DNA from: Natronohydrobacter sp.
Lineage (GTDB): Bacteria > Pseudomonadota > Alphaproteobacteria > Rhodobacterales > Rhodobacteraceae
Direction of reading: 5' to 3'
Assembly (NCBI GenBank): GCA_007123015.1
Contig: SKSL01000049.1
Location: 1 to 21,703 of the forward strand
Length of the DNA: 21,703 nt
Below the pieces are notes generated by a model that saw only the letters and a program-made list of their open reading frames with translations, did not search any database and had not been told where the DNA came from. The translations under genes and the position numbers were made by a program. Of this stretch, positions 6,666 through 14,730 are shown piece after piece. Positions within the stretch are counted from its first letter, which is position 1; the number at the start of each line of letters is the position of its first letter.

Positions 6666-7760
6666 ATGACCTATCCTGTCTTTCTTGCCTGCCTTCCGGG
6701 GCTGGAGCCTGTGCTGGCAAATGAGGCCTGCGCCTTGGGCTTCGCGAATCCGCGCCCGGTGCCGGGCGGCGTCGAGACTTCGGGCGACTGGCCGGAGATC
6801 TGGCGCGCGAACCTGCTGCTGCGCACTGCAAGCCGTGTTCTTGTGCGTATCGGCAGTTTTCGGGCAATGCATCTGGCGCAGCTGGACAAACGCGCACGCA
6901 AGTTTCCATGGGGGGAAGTGCTGCGGGCAGATATTCCGATACGGATTGATGTGACCTGCATCCGGTCGCGAATCTATCATCAGAAAGCGGCTGCCGAACG
7001 CATTGGCCGCGCCATAACAGAGACGCTTGGCACACCCGTCGCTCAGGATGCGCCCTTGCGTCTGATGGCGCGGATCGAGGATGATCTGGTGACGTTCTCG
7101 TTCGATACCTCAGGGGAGGGGCTGCACAAACGCGGCCACAAGCAGGCGACAGGCAAGGCCCCGCTGCGCGAGACCATGGCCGCGGCCTTTCTGATGCAGA
7201 TGGGGTTTGATGGCAGCCAGCCCGTGATTGATCCGATGTGCGGATCAGGCAGTTTCGTAATCGAGGCCGCCGAGATCGCGCTGGGCCTTGCGCCGGGCCG
7301 GTCCCGGGCCTTTGCTTTCGAGCATCTGGCAGGGTTTGACGCAGCAGCTTTGGTCCCGCTGCGGGCTGTCCCGGCCCGCGACTTGCCGCAGCATTTCTTC
7401 GGCTATGACCGCGATCAGGGCGCAGTGCAGGGGGCGACCGAGAATGCCGCGCGGGCTGGTGTTTCTGCTGTGACCCGTTTCGTGTGCCAGCCGATCAGCG
7501 CGCTGCAGCGGCCCGATACGCCACCGGGCCTGATCATGGTGAATCCACCTTACGGGGCAAGGATAGGCAATCCGAAATTGCTTTACGGGCTTTATGCCAC
7601 TCTGGGGGCAGTCTTGAAGGCGCGCTTTTCAGAATGGCGGGTTGGGCTGGTCACCTCTGAGAAGAAACTCGCGCATACGACCGGGCTGCCTTTTGTATCA
7701 GGGCCACTGGTGCCGCATGGTGGGCTGAGGGTGCAGTTGCATATGACGCCGCCCCTGTGA
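6666..7760 (+). CDS. THUMP-domain class I SAM-dependent RNA methyltransferase (RlmL-like)
   Basis: The product has 364 residues in two parts: an N-terminal ferredoxin-like/THUMP region (about 1-155, with IPIRIDVTCIRSRIYHQKAAAERIG inside it) and a C-terminal Rossmann methyltransferase. SAM-binding motif I is DPMCGSGSF, starting at D189. The catalytic motif NPPYG starts at N293 and indicates N2-guanine methylation. The segment FDTSGEGLHKRGHK just before the methyltransferase domain is typical of the RlmL half of E. coli RlmKL, which makes m2G2445 in 23S rRNA. This protein matches only that half, since E. coli RlmKL is about 700 residues. The target nucleotide is inferred. The gene starts about 90 bp after the dehydratase gene and may have its own promoter. 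It ends convergent with the DUF2842 gene, with the second palindromic repeat between them. Confidence 0.88.
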   Translation: MTYPVFLACLPGLEPVLANEACALGFANPRPVPGGVETSGDWPEIWRANLLLRTASRVLVRIGSFRAMHLAQLDKRARKFPWGEVLRADIPIRIDVTCIRSRIYHQKAAAERIGRAITETLGTPVAQDAPLRLMARIEDDLVTFSFDTSGEGLHKRGHKQATGKAPLRETMAAAFLMQMGFDGSQPVIDPMCGSGSFVIEAAEIALGLAPGRSRAFAFEHLAGFDAAALVPLRAVPARDLPQHFFGYDRDQGAVQGATENAARAGVSAVTRFVCQPISALQRPDTPPGLIMVNPPYGARIGNPKLLYGLYATLGAVLKARFSEWRVGLVTSEKKLAHTTGLPFVSGPLVPHGGLRVQLHMTPPL

Positions 7761-7770
7761 CGGACCTCAG

Positions 7771-7799
7771 GTAGGGTGCGTGCTCAGCACGCACCCTAC
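7771..7799. repeat. 29-bp palindromic repeat, copy 2 (contains a stop codon)
   Basis: This is a perfect inverted repeat with 14-nt arms (left arm GTAGGGTGCGTGCT) and one central base, the partner of 270-298. It begins 10 bp after the methyltransferase stop and contains the TAG stop of the minus-strand DUF2842 gene (7796-7798), so it ends both converging transcription units. A bidirectional terminator or REP-type mobile repeat is plausible. Confidence 0.8.
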
Positions 7800-8020
7800 T
7801 CGGGCGGCGCGTCGGGGTCTGGTCGCCCGACCCCCATGAAAAGCCGCTTCAGGGGCAGCGCCCAGACGATGCCAAGGACGATGTAGATCAGCAGTTCCAT
7901 CACAAAGGGCGGACGATCGAACAATGCGATCACATTGACCGTCACCACGATATAGAGCGGCAAGGCCACAACAAGCGCAAAGATCGCCCAGCGTTTTCTG
8001 GCTTTGTAAGAGAGTGTCAT
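7796..8020 (-). CDS. DUF2842 family small membrane protein
   Basis: The product is a 74-residue protein with two hydrophobic segments (about 11-34 and 40-58), so an inner-membrane hairpin is likely. The opening SYKARKRWAI, the middle LFDRPPF and the tail VGRPDPDAPPE match my recollection of DUF2842 proteins, which are widespread in Rhodobacteraceae and of unknown function. The ATG at 8020 overlaps the purA stop (TGATG), so it is probably translated by coupling. An in-frame TTG at 8023 would lie inside the purA stop. The stop codon is within the palindromic repeat. No functional link to purine synthesis is evident beyond co-transcription. Confidence 0.85.
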   Translation of the reverse strand: MTLSYKARKRWAIFALVVALPLYIVVTVNVIALFDRPPFVMELLIYIVLGIVWALPLKRLFMGVGRPDPDAPPE

Positions 8021-9312
8021 CAATCTGCAAACGGGTCCGTTACTAAAATCGTGTCATCGCGTTCTGGTGAAGTGGAAAGTAGCGCGACAGGACATTCGAT
8101 CAACTCTTCCACACGACGGACATATTTGATCGCATTGGCAGGCAGTTGCGCCCAGGATCGCGCACCTTCGGTCGATTCGCTCCAGCCTGGTAATTCTTCA
8201 TAGATCGGCTTGCAGCGTGCCTGAGCATCTGCTGCAGTTGGCAGATAATCCAGCCGTTGCCCATCCAGATCATAGCCAACACAGATTTTCAGCACGTCGA
8301 ACCCGTCCAGAACATCGAGCTTGGTCAGCGCGATCCCCGTCACCCCGGAAGTGGCACAGGTCTGGCGCAACAGGCAGGCATCAAACCACCCGCAGCGCCG
8401 CTTACGCCCGGTCGTGGTGCCGAATTCATGCCCGCGCGTGCCCAGCCGTTCGCCATCCGCATCATCAAGCTCAGTGGGAAATGGCCCTTCGCCCACGCGG
8501 GTTGTATAGGCTTTCACGATGCCGAGGACAAAATCCACAGCGCCGGGTCCAATGCCCACCCCGGTTGCCGCTTGACCGGCAATCACATTAGAGGAGGTGA
8601 CAAACGGATAGGTCCCGAAATCCACATCCAGTAGCGCGCCCTGCGCGCCCTCAAACAGGATGCGTTTGCCCGCCTTGCGTTTGTCATTCAGCACTTTCCA
8701 GACTGGCGCAGCATAGGGCAGAATTTGCGGGGCCAAGGCGCGCAGCCGCGTAAGCAGGTCATCGCGGTTGATCGCCTCCAGCCCCAACCCCGCGCGCAGG
8801 GCATTGTGATGCACAAGCGCCCGGTCTACACGCGTGCACAATGTGGCGTCATCGGCCAGATCGGCTACCCGGATGACCCTGCGCCCGACCTTGTCCTCAT
8901 AAGCGGGCCCGATCCCGCGCCCGGTAGTGCCGATCTTGGCCACGGAATTCTGTGCCTCGCGCGCCCGGTCCAATTCACCGTGGAAGGGCAGGATCAGGGG
9001 CGTGTTCTCGGCGATCATGAGTGTCTCGGGGGTGATCTCGACACCTTGTGCGCGGATGGTCTCGATCTCCGCCAGCAGATGCCAGGGATCGAGCACCACA
9101 CCATTGCCGATGACCGACAGCTTGCCGCCGCGCACAACGCCCGAGGGCAGCGCGTGCAGCTTGTAGACTTTGCCATCGATGACCAGTGTGTGCCCGGCAT
9201 TATGGCCGCCCTGAAACCGCGCCACCACATCCGCGCGTTCCGAGAGCCAGTCCACGATCTTGCCCTTCCCCTCGTCGCCCCATTGTGCGCCGACAACAAC
9301 GACATTGGCCAT
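8020..9312 (-). CDS. purA: Adenylosuccinate synthetase PurA
   Basis: The product is a 430-residue cytosolic enzyme that converts IMP, aspartate and GTP to adenylosuccinate, the first committed step to AMP. The N-terminal GTP loop GAQWGDEGKGK (8-18) carries the catalytic aspartate D13, and GGHNAGHT (35-42) carries the catalytic histidine H41. Further landmarks are IGTTGRGIGPAYEDK, FEGAQGALLDVDFGTYPFVTSS and the GTTTGRKRRCGW loop for IMP and aspartate binding. Length is exactly the bacterial norm. AAAGGAT lies just upstream of the ATG at 9312. It is transcribed away from secG across a 168-bp gap and drives the downstream DUF2842 gene. Confidence 0.97.
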   Translation of the reverse strand: MANVVVVGAQWGDEGKGKIVDWLSERADVVARFQGGHNAGHTLVIDGKVYKLHALPSGVVRGGKLSVIGNGVVLDPWHLLAEIETIRAQGVEITPETLMIAENTPLILPFHGELDRAREAQNSVAKIGTTGRGIGPAYEDKVGRRVIRVADLADDATLCTRVDRALVHHNALRAGLGLEAINRDDLLTRLRALAPQILPYAAPVWKVLNDKRKAGKRILFEGAQGALLDVDFGTYPFVTSSNVIAGQAATGVGIGPGAVDFVLGIVKAYTTRVGEGPFPTELDDADGERLGTRGHEFGTTTGRKRRCGWFDACLLRQTCATSGVTGIALTKLDVLDGFDVLKICVGYDLDGQRLDYLPTAADAQARCKPIYEELPGWSESTEGARSWAQLPANAIKYVRRVEELIECPVALLSTSPERDDTILVTDPFAD

Positions 9313-9480
9313 CCTGCATCCTTTTCGCGAAACTGCAATCCGGCGGCCCTTCTACCCTCAGTGGGCACAGGGCGAAAGCCGAAAGCGCAGGACATCGCCT
9401 GCAGGGCGCACGGAAACAGGGGTTGCGGCATCGCCGCACAGCGCCTAAGTAGTCGCCAAGGTCGAAAGGCAGGGTCCCTG

Positions 9481-9843
9481 ATGCAGAATGTCATTCTGAT
9501 TGTCCACCTCTTGCTCGCGCTGGTCTTGATCGGTGTCGTGCTCTTGCAGCGCTCCGAAGGGGGTGGGCTGGGTATTGGCGGCGGCGATGGCAATCCAAGC
9601 GCAGGCCGTCCGCCGCTGACAGCTATGGCGAAGCTGACCTGGGTGTTGGCGACAGCCTTCATCATCACGTCACTGACGTTGACCATCATAGCGGCGCAGC
9701 AATCCGCAACGACCTCGGTGCTCGACCGTATGGGCGTGCCAACGCCCGAAACTGCGCCTGCGGCCCCCAGCCTGCCCGCAGGCGACAGCTTGCTGCCTCC
9801 CTCGATCGCAGATGATACATTGGCCCCGCCACCGGTCGATTGA
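9481..9843 (+). CDS. secG: Preprotein translocase subunit SecG
   Basis: The product is a 120-residue inner-membrane protein of the SecYEG translocon. It has two transmembrane segments (about 3-22 and 51-72) joined by the conserved LLQRSEGGGLGIGGG loop (21-35), followed by a Pro/Ala-rich acidic tail (about 88-120) typical of alphaproteobacterial SecG. The ATG at 9481 is the natural start. The same frame stays open far upstream, but only because it runs antisense to purA. The ribosome-binding site is weak (a GGCAGGG stretch upstream). The 168-bp gap to purA holds a small TGCGGC/GCCGCA hairpin at 9424-9438 and presumably two divergent promoters. It is followed by pyrG, a common neighbour in this family. 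Confidence 0.93.
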   Translation: MQNVILIVHLLLALVLIGVVLLQRSEGGGLGIGGGDGNPSAGRPPLTAMAKLTWVLATAFIITSLTLTIIAAQQSATTSVLDRMGVPTPETAPAAPSLPAGDSLLPPSIADDTLAPPPVD

Positions 9844-9919
9844 TCCGTCAAACTGGCGGGATTTGGACAGGCTGTCCGGTCCTGTATTGCAGTTCACCTG
9901 ATTCTCAACTACCGCTCGA

Positions 9920-9934
9920 CCCCCGTGATGGGGG
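9920..9934. terminator. Small C5/G5 hairpin between secG and pyrG
   Basis: Five C residues (9920-9924), a GTGAT loop and five G residues (9930-9934) form a short, very stable stem in the 141-bp gap after secG. There is no U-tract. It may attenuate or terminate secG transcripts, or may simply be leader structure of pyrG. Confidence 0.3.
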
Positions 9935-9984
9935 CCGCGTGAGCGTTGCGCCTTGAGCACGTCGCGCAGTCACGGGAGACCTTC

Positions 9985-11628
9985 ATGGCACGGTATATCT
10001 TCATCACAGGTGGTGTGGTGTCATCGCTTGGCAAAGGGCTGGCCTCTGCAGCACTGGGCGCGCTCTTGCAAGCCCGCGGCTTCACAGTGCGGCTGCGCAA
10101 ACTCGATCCCTATCTGAATGTCGATCCCGGCACGATGTCGCCCTTTGAGCATGGCGAGGTCTTTGTCACGGATGACGGTGCGGAAACCGATCTGGACCTG
10201 GGCCATTACGAGCGCTTCACAGGCGTTGCCGCGCGCAAGACCGACTCTGTGTCTTCCGGGCGGATCTATTCCAATGTGCTCGAAAAAGAGCGGCGCGGTG
10301 ATTATCTGGGCAAGACCATTCAGGTGATCCCGCATGTCACCAATGAGATCAAGGATTTCCTGGCCATCGGCGAGGATGAGGTCGATTTCATGCTCTGCGA
10401 GATCGGCGGAACGGTCGGCGATATCGAGGGCCTGCCGTTTTTCGAGGCGATCCGCCAATTCAGTCATGAACGCGCGCGCGGGCAGTGCATTTTCATGCAT
10501 CTGACCCTGCTGCCCTATCTTGCGGCCAGCGGTGAGTTGAAAACCAAGCCCACGCAGCATTCGGTCAAGGAATTGCAATCCATCGGGATCGCGCCCGATG
10601 TGCTGGTCTGCCGTTCCGAGCAACCCATCCCTGAAAAAGAGCGCCAGAAGATTGCGCTGTTCTGCAATGTGCGCCCGGAAGCCGTGATCCCGGCTTACGA
10701 TCTGTCCTCGATCTATGAAGCGCCACTGGCCTATCATGCAGCAGGGCTGGATCAGGCGGTGCTTGATGCGTTTGACATCAATCCGGCCCCGCGTCCCAAT
10801 CTGGCGCGCTGGGAAGATGTGAAAGACCGCCTGAAAAACCCCGAAGGCAAAGTGCGCATCGCCATCGTCGGGAAATATGTCCAGCTTGAAGATGCCTATA
10901 AGTCGATCAAGGAAGCGCTGGTCCATGGCGGTATCGCCAATCGGGTGAAAGTTCAGGTCGAATGGATCGACGCCAGCGTGTTCGACAAGGCCGACCCCGT
11001 GCCGCATCTGGAGCATTTCCACGCGATTCTTGTTCCCGGCGGCTTTGGCGAACGGGGGACCGAGGGCAAGATCCGTGCCGCCACCTATGCGCGCCAGAAG
11101 CGGATCCCGTATTTCGGCATCTGTCTGGGGATGCAGATGGCCGTGATTGAGGCGGCGCGCAACATGGCTGATATCACGGATGCCGGGTCCGAGGAATTCG
11201 ACCATGAGGCCGGTCAGAAGCGGTTTACGCCAGTGGTCTATCACCTGAAGGAATGGGTGCAGGGTAACCACAAGGTCGAGCGCCGTTTGGGGGATGACAA
11301 GGGCGGCACGATGCGGCTGGGGGCCTACTCGGCCACGCTGAGCGAAGGGTCACGCGTGGCGCAGATCTATGGCAGCACGCGGATCGAGGAACGCCATCGC
11401 CACCGCTATGAAGTCGATACGCGCTTTCGCGAGGCGCTTGAAGATCAGGGGCTGATCTTCTCTGGCATGTCCCCCGATGGCAAGCTGCCCGAGATTGTCG
11501 AGCACAAGGACCATCCCTGGTTCATCGGGGTGCAGTTCCACCCGGAACTGAAATCCAAACCTTTCGACCCGCACCCGCTTTTCGCCGATTTCGTGCGTGC
11601 AGCGGTCGAGGTGTCGCGGCTGGTATAA
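9985..11628 (+). CDS. pyrG: CTP synthase PyrG
   Basis: The product has 547 residues and makes CTP from UTP, ATP and glutamine. The N-terminal synthetase domain (about 1-267) begins ARYIFITGGVVSSLGKGL, including the ATP P-loop, and contains DPYLNVDPGTMSPFEHGEVFVTDDGAETDLDLGHYERF, the metal and UTP site. The C-terminal class I glutamine amidotransferase domain has GGFGERGTEGK, the nucleophilic cysteine C380 in FGICLGMQMA, and the His-Glu pair in QFHPELKSKP. The ATG at 9985 has GGGAG six bases upstream. The open frame extends 13 codons further 5' without a ribosome-binding site. Length agrees with the family. No terminator is obvious before the cupin gene 78 bp downstream. Confidence 0.97.
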   Translation: MARYIFITGGVVSSLGKGLASAALGALLQARGFTVRLRKLDPYLNVDPGTMSPFEHGEVFVTDDGAETDLDLGHYERFTGVAARKTDSVSSGRIYSNVLEKERRGDYLGKTIQVIPHVTNEIKDFLAIGEDEVDFMLCEIGGTVGDIEGLPFFEAIRQFSHERARGQCIFMHLTLLPYLAASGELKTKPTQHSVKELQSIGIAPDVLVCRSEQPIPEKERQKIALFCNVRPEAVIPAYDLSSIYEAPLAYHAAGLDQAVLDAFDINPAPRPNLARWEDVKDRLKNPEGKVRIAIVGKYVQLEDAYKSIKEALVHGGIANRVKVQVEWIDASVFDKADPVPHLEHFHAILVPGGFGERGTEGKIRAATYARQKRIPYFGICLGMQMAVIEAARNMADITDAGSEEFDHEAGQKRFTPVVYHLKEWVQGNHKVERRLGDDKGGTMRLGAYSATLSEGSRVAQIYGSTRIEERHRHRYEVDTRFREALEDQGLIFSGMSPDGKLPEIVEHKDHPWFIGVQFHPELKSKPFDPHPLFADFVRAAVEVSRLV

Positions 11629-11706
11629 GCGCCTTTGGTCGCTGGCAGACCGGGATTTGTCGGCAGCGATCAAGCGTGTGAAGCGGATTTCTGCGACCCT
11701 GCGCCA

Positions 11707-12387
11707 ATGGATGATGCGCCGCCACAGCTTAACCTCGCGGATTGCCCGGCATGGGGCTATCTGTTGCGAGATTTTCTGGATATGTACCGTGCGATCCCTG
11801 CGGGTGGCAGCACGGCCATACGCGCGCATCAGCGCCTTGTGCGTGAAAAGATCACCACTGTCCTGCGCCGCAACCCGCCCATGCGCACGACGGATGGCGC
11901 GCACAAACCGGTGACCGCGCATCTGCAGCGTGCGCTTGATCAGGGCCGGTCTGGCATGATGAGCCGCGTGATCCGCAGCATTGACGGGCTCTCGGTGCAG
12001 TTCTCGTGGCAATATGGCTATGAGAAAGTGCCGCGCGGGCTGGATCGAAAATTCGCCTATGCCGAACTTGTCGGACCAACCGGGCCCGTGGCCAGTGACG
12101 AGATCATTCTGGGGCTGGTCCTGTTCGCGCCCGGCTGCATCTATCCCAATCATGCCCATGACGGGATTACAGAAAGCTATATCTGCCTGTCCGGCGCCAT
12201 GTCTCAGAATGATCAGGGGGTCTATGTGCCCGGCTCGATGATCTTCAACCCGCCAGGGCAGATGCACCGGATCACCGTGGCCGATCTGGAGCCGTCCTTG
12301 CTGGCCTATGCATGGCTGGGGCCGAGCGAAAAGCTTGGTGCGCAGAAGATGATGTTCACGCGAAAACCACGCAAATCTGTAGGTTGA
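11707..12387 (+). CDS. dddL: Cupin DMSP lyase, probable DddL (dimethylpropiothetin dethiomethylase)
   Basis: The product is a 226-residue protein whose C-terminal half is a cupin. Cupin motif 1, G(X)5HXH(X)4E(X)6G, is met exactly, with H149, H151 and E156 as metal ligands and Y158 just after. Motif 2 is GSMIFNPPGQMHRI, with the fourth ligand H187. The DMSP lyases DddL, DddQ and DddW share such a metal site and cleave dimethylsulfoniopropionate to DMS and acrylate. The N-terminal helical part and the FAYAELVGPTGP and LLAYAWLGP segments agree best with DddL as I remember it, as does the length. I place the start at ATG 11707. The frame is open back to 11635, but no good ribosome-binding site is seen for either. 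It lies 78 bp after pyrG without an obvious terminator, and convergent to cbiB with only nine bases between stops. No acrylate genes (acuR, acuI) are adjacent. Confidence 0.65.
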   Translation: MDDAPPQLNLADCPAWGYLLRDFLDMYRAIPAGGSTAIRAHQRLVREKITTVLRRNPPMRTTDGAHKPVTAHLQRALDQGRSGMMSRVIRSIDGLSVQFSWQYGYEKVPRGLDRKFAYAELVGPTGPVASDEIILGLVLFAPGCIYPNHAHDGITESYICLSGAMSQNDQGVYVPGSMIFNPPGQMHRITVADLEPSLLAYAWLGPSEKLGAQKMMFTRKPRKSVG

Positions 12388-12396
12388 GCTGCGTCT

Positions 12397-13320
12397 TCAC
12401 GGCCAGAGAGCCACAGCAATACCCATTGCAAGCAGGACCATTGCGCGCGCGTAAACCTGCAGCCCGCGCTGCACGTCCGCAGCACCGGGGTCGCGTGCCG
12501 CTGCATTGACCCAAGGCTCTGGCGTGATCCCTGACCCATAGGCGCGCGGCCCGGACAGGCGCACATCCAGCGCCCCTGCCATTGCGGATTCTGGCCAACC
12601 TGCATTGGGCGAGCGGTGCTGGGGCGCATCGCGCCACATGCAAGCCCATGCTGCGCGCCTTGCCCCGACCAGAGCAAAGATCAAGCCAGTCAGCCGAGCC
12701 GGAATCAGGTTCACCAGATCATCCACCCGCGCCGAGGCCCAGCCGAAATCCCGATACCGTTCCGAGCGATGGCCGATCATCGAATCCAGCGTGTTGATCG
12801 CCTTATAGGCTGCAATACCGGGCAATCCGAGCAAGGCGCCCCAGAAGATTGGTGCAACGATCCCGTCAGAGGTATTTTCGGCCAGACTTTCCAGCGCGGC
12901 CCGGGCGACCCCGGCCTCGTCCAGCTGGGTTACATCACGCCCGACGATCATCGCCACAGCCCTGCGCCCGGCGTCCAGATCACCTGCGGCCAAGGGGCGC
13001 GCGACATCTGCGACATGATCATGCATCGCGCGCAGCGCGACCAGCGGCCAGGCGAGGATGCCGCCCAGAACAACCCCTGCCCAGCCATCTGGCAGGACAA
13101 CTTGCAAAGCCGCCCCAAGGCTTGTGGCCAGACCAGTGACGACCAGCAAAAGAAGCACGCCTTTTGCCCTGCGCGCGCCATGGTTCCAGCGGTGTTCCAG
13201 CCCGGAAATCAGCGCACCCAACCATGTGACCGGATGCCCGATGCGCGCATAAAGCCAGTTCGGCCAGCCGATCAGCAGATCGAGCGCAAGTGCGATCAGC
13301 ATCATCGCTGCAAAGTTCAT
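12397..13320 (-). CDS. cbiB: Adenosylcobinamide-phosphate synthase CbiB/CobD
   Basis: The product is a 307-residue integral membrane enzyme that attaches aminopropanol phosphate (or aminopropanol) to adenosylcobyric acid, giving adenosylcobinamide phosphate. Diagnostic stretches are ESLAENTSDGIVAPIFW (144-160), AYKAINTLDSMIGHR (171-185), the loop DFGWASARVDDLVNLIPARLT (191-211) and SPNAGWPESAMAGAL (237-251). Several hydrophobic segments are visible (about 4-20, 54-76, 80-98, 155-172, 210-226 and the C-terminus). Length fits the family. Its start overlaps the kinase stop (ATGA), making it the last gene of a three-gene minus-strand operon. In pseudomonad nomenclature this enzyme is CobD, whereas Salmonella CobD is the threonine-phosphate decarboxylase, so the symbols need care. 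Confidence 0.94.
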   Translation of the reverse strand: MNFAAMMLIALALDLLIGWPNWLYARIGHPVTWLGALISGLEHRWNHGARRAKGVLLLLVVTGLATSLGAALQVVLPDGWAGVVLGGILAWPLVALRAMHDHVADVARPLAAGDLDAGRRAVAMIVGRDVTQLDEAGVARAALESLAENTSDGIVAPIFWGALLGLPGIAAYKAINTLDSMIGHRSERYRDFGWASARVDDLVNLIPARLTGLIFALVGARRAAWACMWRDAPQHRSPNAGWPESAMAGALDVRLSGPRAYGSGITPEPWVNAAARDPGAADVQRGLQVYARAMVLLAMGIAVALWP

Positions 13321-14102
13321 CGCAGACCTGCCCGCAGATATCTGACATGACGCCAGCCCGCAGCGCGCAGATGCGCCGCTGCGTCGGGCGGGGCGTGGCC
13401 GGGGGCAAAGATCAGCCCGCGCGCGGCCCCCGTATGCGCGATCACATAGCCCAGCGCGCCTAATTCCTGCGCCAAGGCTTGCGTGGGGTCAGCTTTGGGT
13501 CCGCGCATCAGCAGACAGCGCCGCGCGCTTTCCGTGGCAAGCTGCGCAAAATCAGCCAGGTCGCGCGTGCGCGACCAAAGGTCGATCAGATCCCCGATAT
13601 CGGGAAAATCCGCATCCTGCGGATCTGTCCTCAGGGCGGGCCCCCAGAAGCCGCCGAGCAGCGTGCAGCGGGGCAGGGCTGGCATGGGCCCAAGCTTCTC
13701 GCCAATCCGCGAGGCCCAGAGCATTTGCTCTGGTGCAGAAAACATCAACGGATCACTTGCGCCTTCATGGGCGATGCAGGCATGCGCTAGCGCCTCGGGT
13801 GGCCCTTGCCATCCGGCCAGCCGCGCAAGGGCGACAAGCCGCGCTGTGGACATTCCGCAGCCCATCCCCGGCGCAACCCCGGCGCGCAAGTTCACGCGGC
13901 CCGGCAGGGTCAGGCCAAGCCGCCCCAAGAACTGGCGCGCGGCGCGCGGGGCCATGCCCTGGATGCGCTGCGGGCCAGGCAGCGCCCGCCCGCGCAGCGC
14001 AACATCAGGGCAGGCCAGTGTCACCAGCGCCACGGGTCCGGCAGGCCCGTTGCGCCCTTGCAGCCATTCCCCGAAATGCCCGGTGACTGTGACCTGCATC
14101 AT
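13317..14102 (-). CDS. GHMP-family kinase, PduX/BluE-like putative L-threonine kinase
   Basis: The product is a 261-residue GHMP-fold kinase. The N-terminus VTVTGHFGEWLQGR resembles PduX-type openings. The phosphate-binding motif 2 is PGMGCGMST (78-86), a variant of the usual P-x3-GLGSSA. A C-terminal motif 3, GYVIAHTGAARGLIF (218-232), is present. PduX-family proteins phosphorylate L-threonine to O-phosphothreonine, the precursor of the aminopropanol arm of cobalamin. The Rhodobacter homologue is known as BluE if I recall correctly. The operon position directly between a ribazole-phosphatase-type gene and cbiB supports that role. Genomes often label it propanediol utilization protein, but no propanediol genes are present. 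Start is ATG 14102 (ATG 14099 is equally possible), both overlapping the upstream stop. No decarboxylase partner is in the window. Confidence 0.78.
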   Translation of the reverse strand: MMQVTVTGHFGEWLQGRNGPAGPVALVTLACPDVALRGRALPGPQRIQGMAPRAARQFLGRLGLTLPGRVNLRAGVAPGMGCGMSTARLVALARLAGWQGPPEALAHACIAHEGASDPLMFSAPEQMLWASRIGEKLGPMPALPRCTLLGGFWGPALRTDPQDADFPDIGDLIDLWSRTRDLADFAQLATESARRCLLMRGPKADPTQALAQELGALGYVIAHTGAARGLIFAPGHAPPDAAAHLRAAGWRHVRYLRAGLR

Positions 14103-14665
14103 GCCAACACATTCACGCAGCTGATCGACCAGCCGTGACCAGGCAGAAAGCGCAATTCGGTCAGTGAGAGCGGGGCAATCTCGAAGATCAGCGCGCCCGG
14201 CACTGTGTCGAGGGCCAAGCCCAGAGCCGCGCGGATCACGCCTGCATGAGCGATGACCACAGCGTCACCAGCGCCCGCGATCTGCTCCAGCGCTGGGGTG
14301 ACCCGCGTATACAGATCCGCGAAACTCTCACCCTGCGGTGGTCTATGGCTGGCCAGCGCAGCACGGTCCAGCGCCCCCAGATCAGGAAGCGCGTCGAAAG
14401 CCATGCCTTCCCATGCGCCGAAATCCTGTTCCCATAACCGCGCGTCCAGGGTGATGTCCCGCCCCGGACGCAGGGCGTCTGCCGTCTGCCTGCAGCGCAG
14501 CGCCGGGCTGCACCAGGTTCGGACTGTGGTAGCAACGCGGTCTTGTAACCGTGCGATTGCGGCGCTGTCGGACAGGTCTGCCGCAACATCGCGGCGACCT
14601 GTCAAAGCGCCACCATGCAGCGCAGGGGCATGGCGGATCAGGCGCAGATATGCGGATGGGGGCAT
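14099..14665 (-). CDS. Histidine phosphatase family protein, probable alpha-ribazole-5'-phosphate phosphatase
   Basis: The product is a 188-residue phosphatase of the phosphoglycerate-mutase-like superfamily. The phosphohistidine is H12 in LIRHAPA (the classic RHG is RHA here). Supporting residues are R57 in SPALRCRQTA, E86 in LWEQDFGAWEGMAF and the second active-site histidine H140 in VVIAHAGVIRAAL. CobC of Salmonella belongs to this group and removes the 5'-phosphate from alpha-ribazole phosphate or adenosylcobalamin phosphate. The assignment here rests on the gene heading a cobalamin operon. The ATG at 14665 has AAGGAG seven bases upstream. It is transcribed divergently from cobU across 65 bp, room for back-to-back promoters but not for a cobalamin riboswitch. 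Confidence 0.82.
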   Translation of the reverse strand: MPPSAYLRLIRHAPALHGGALTGRRDVAADLSDSAAIARLQDRVATTVRTWCSPALRCRQTADALRPGRDITLDARLWEQDFGAWEGMAFDALPDLGALDRAALASHRPPQGESFADLYTRVTPALEQIAGAGDAVVIAHAGVIRAALGLALDTVPGALIFEIAPLSLTELRFLPGHGWSISCVNVLA

Positions 14666-14730
14666 GCGCTTTCTCCTTGATGCCTGCGCCTCTTATCTGC
14701 TTTACGAAATCGGAACGGGCAAGGGGCAGC

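Noticed and set aside
8725..9480. 5' extension of the secG frame, open for about 250 codons upstream
   Set aside because: It lies antisense to purA and in the purA-secG gap. SecG starts naturally at 9481 with its first transmembrane helix.
10021..11271. A 416-codon minus-strand frame inside pyrG
   Set aside because: It is antisense to a fully motif-supported CTP synthase and has no recognisable similarity. It is a shadow frame from codon bias.
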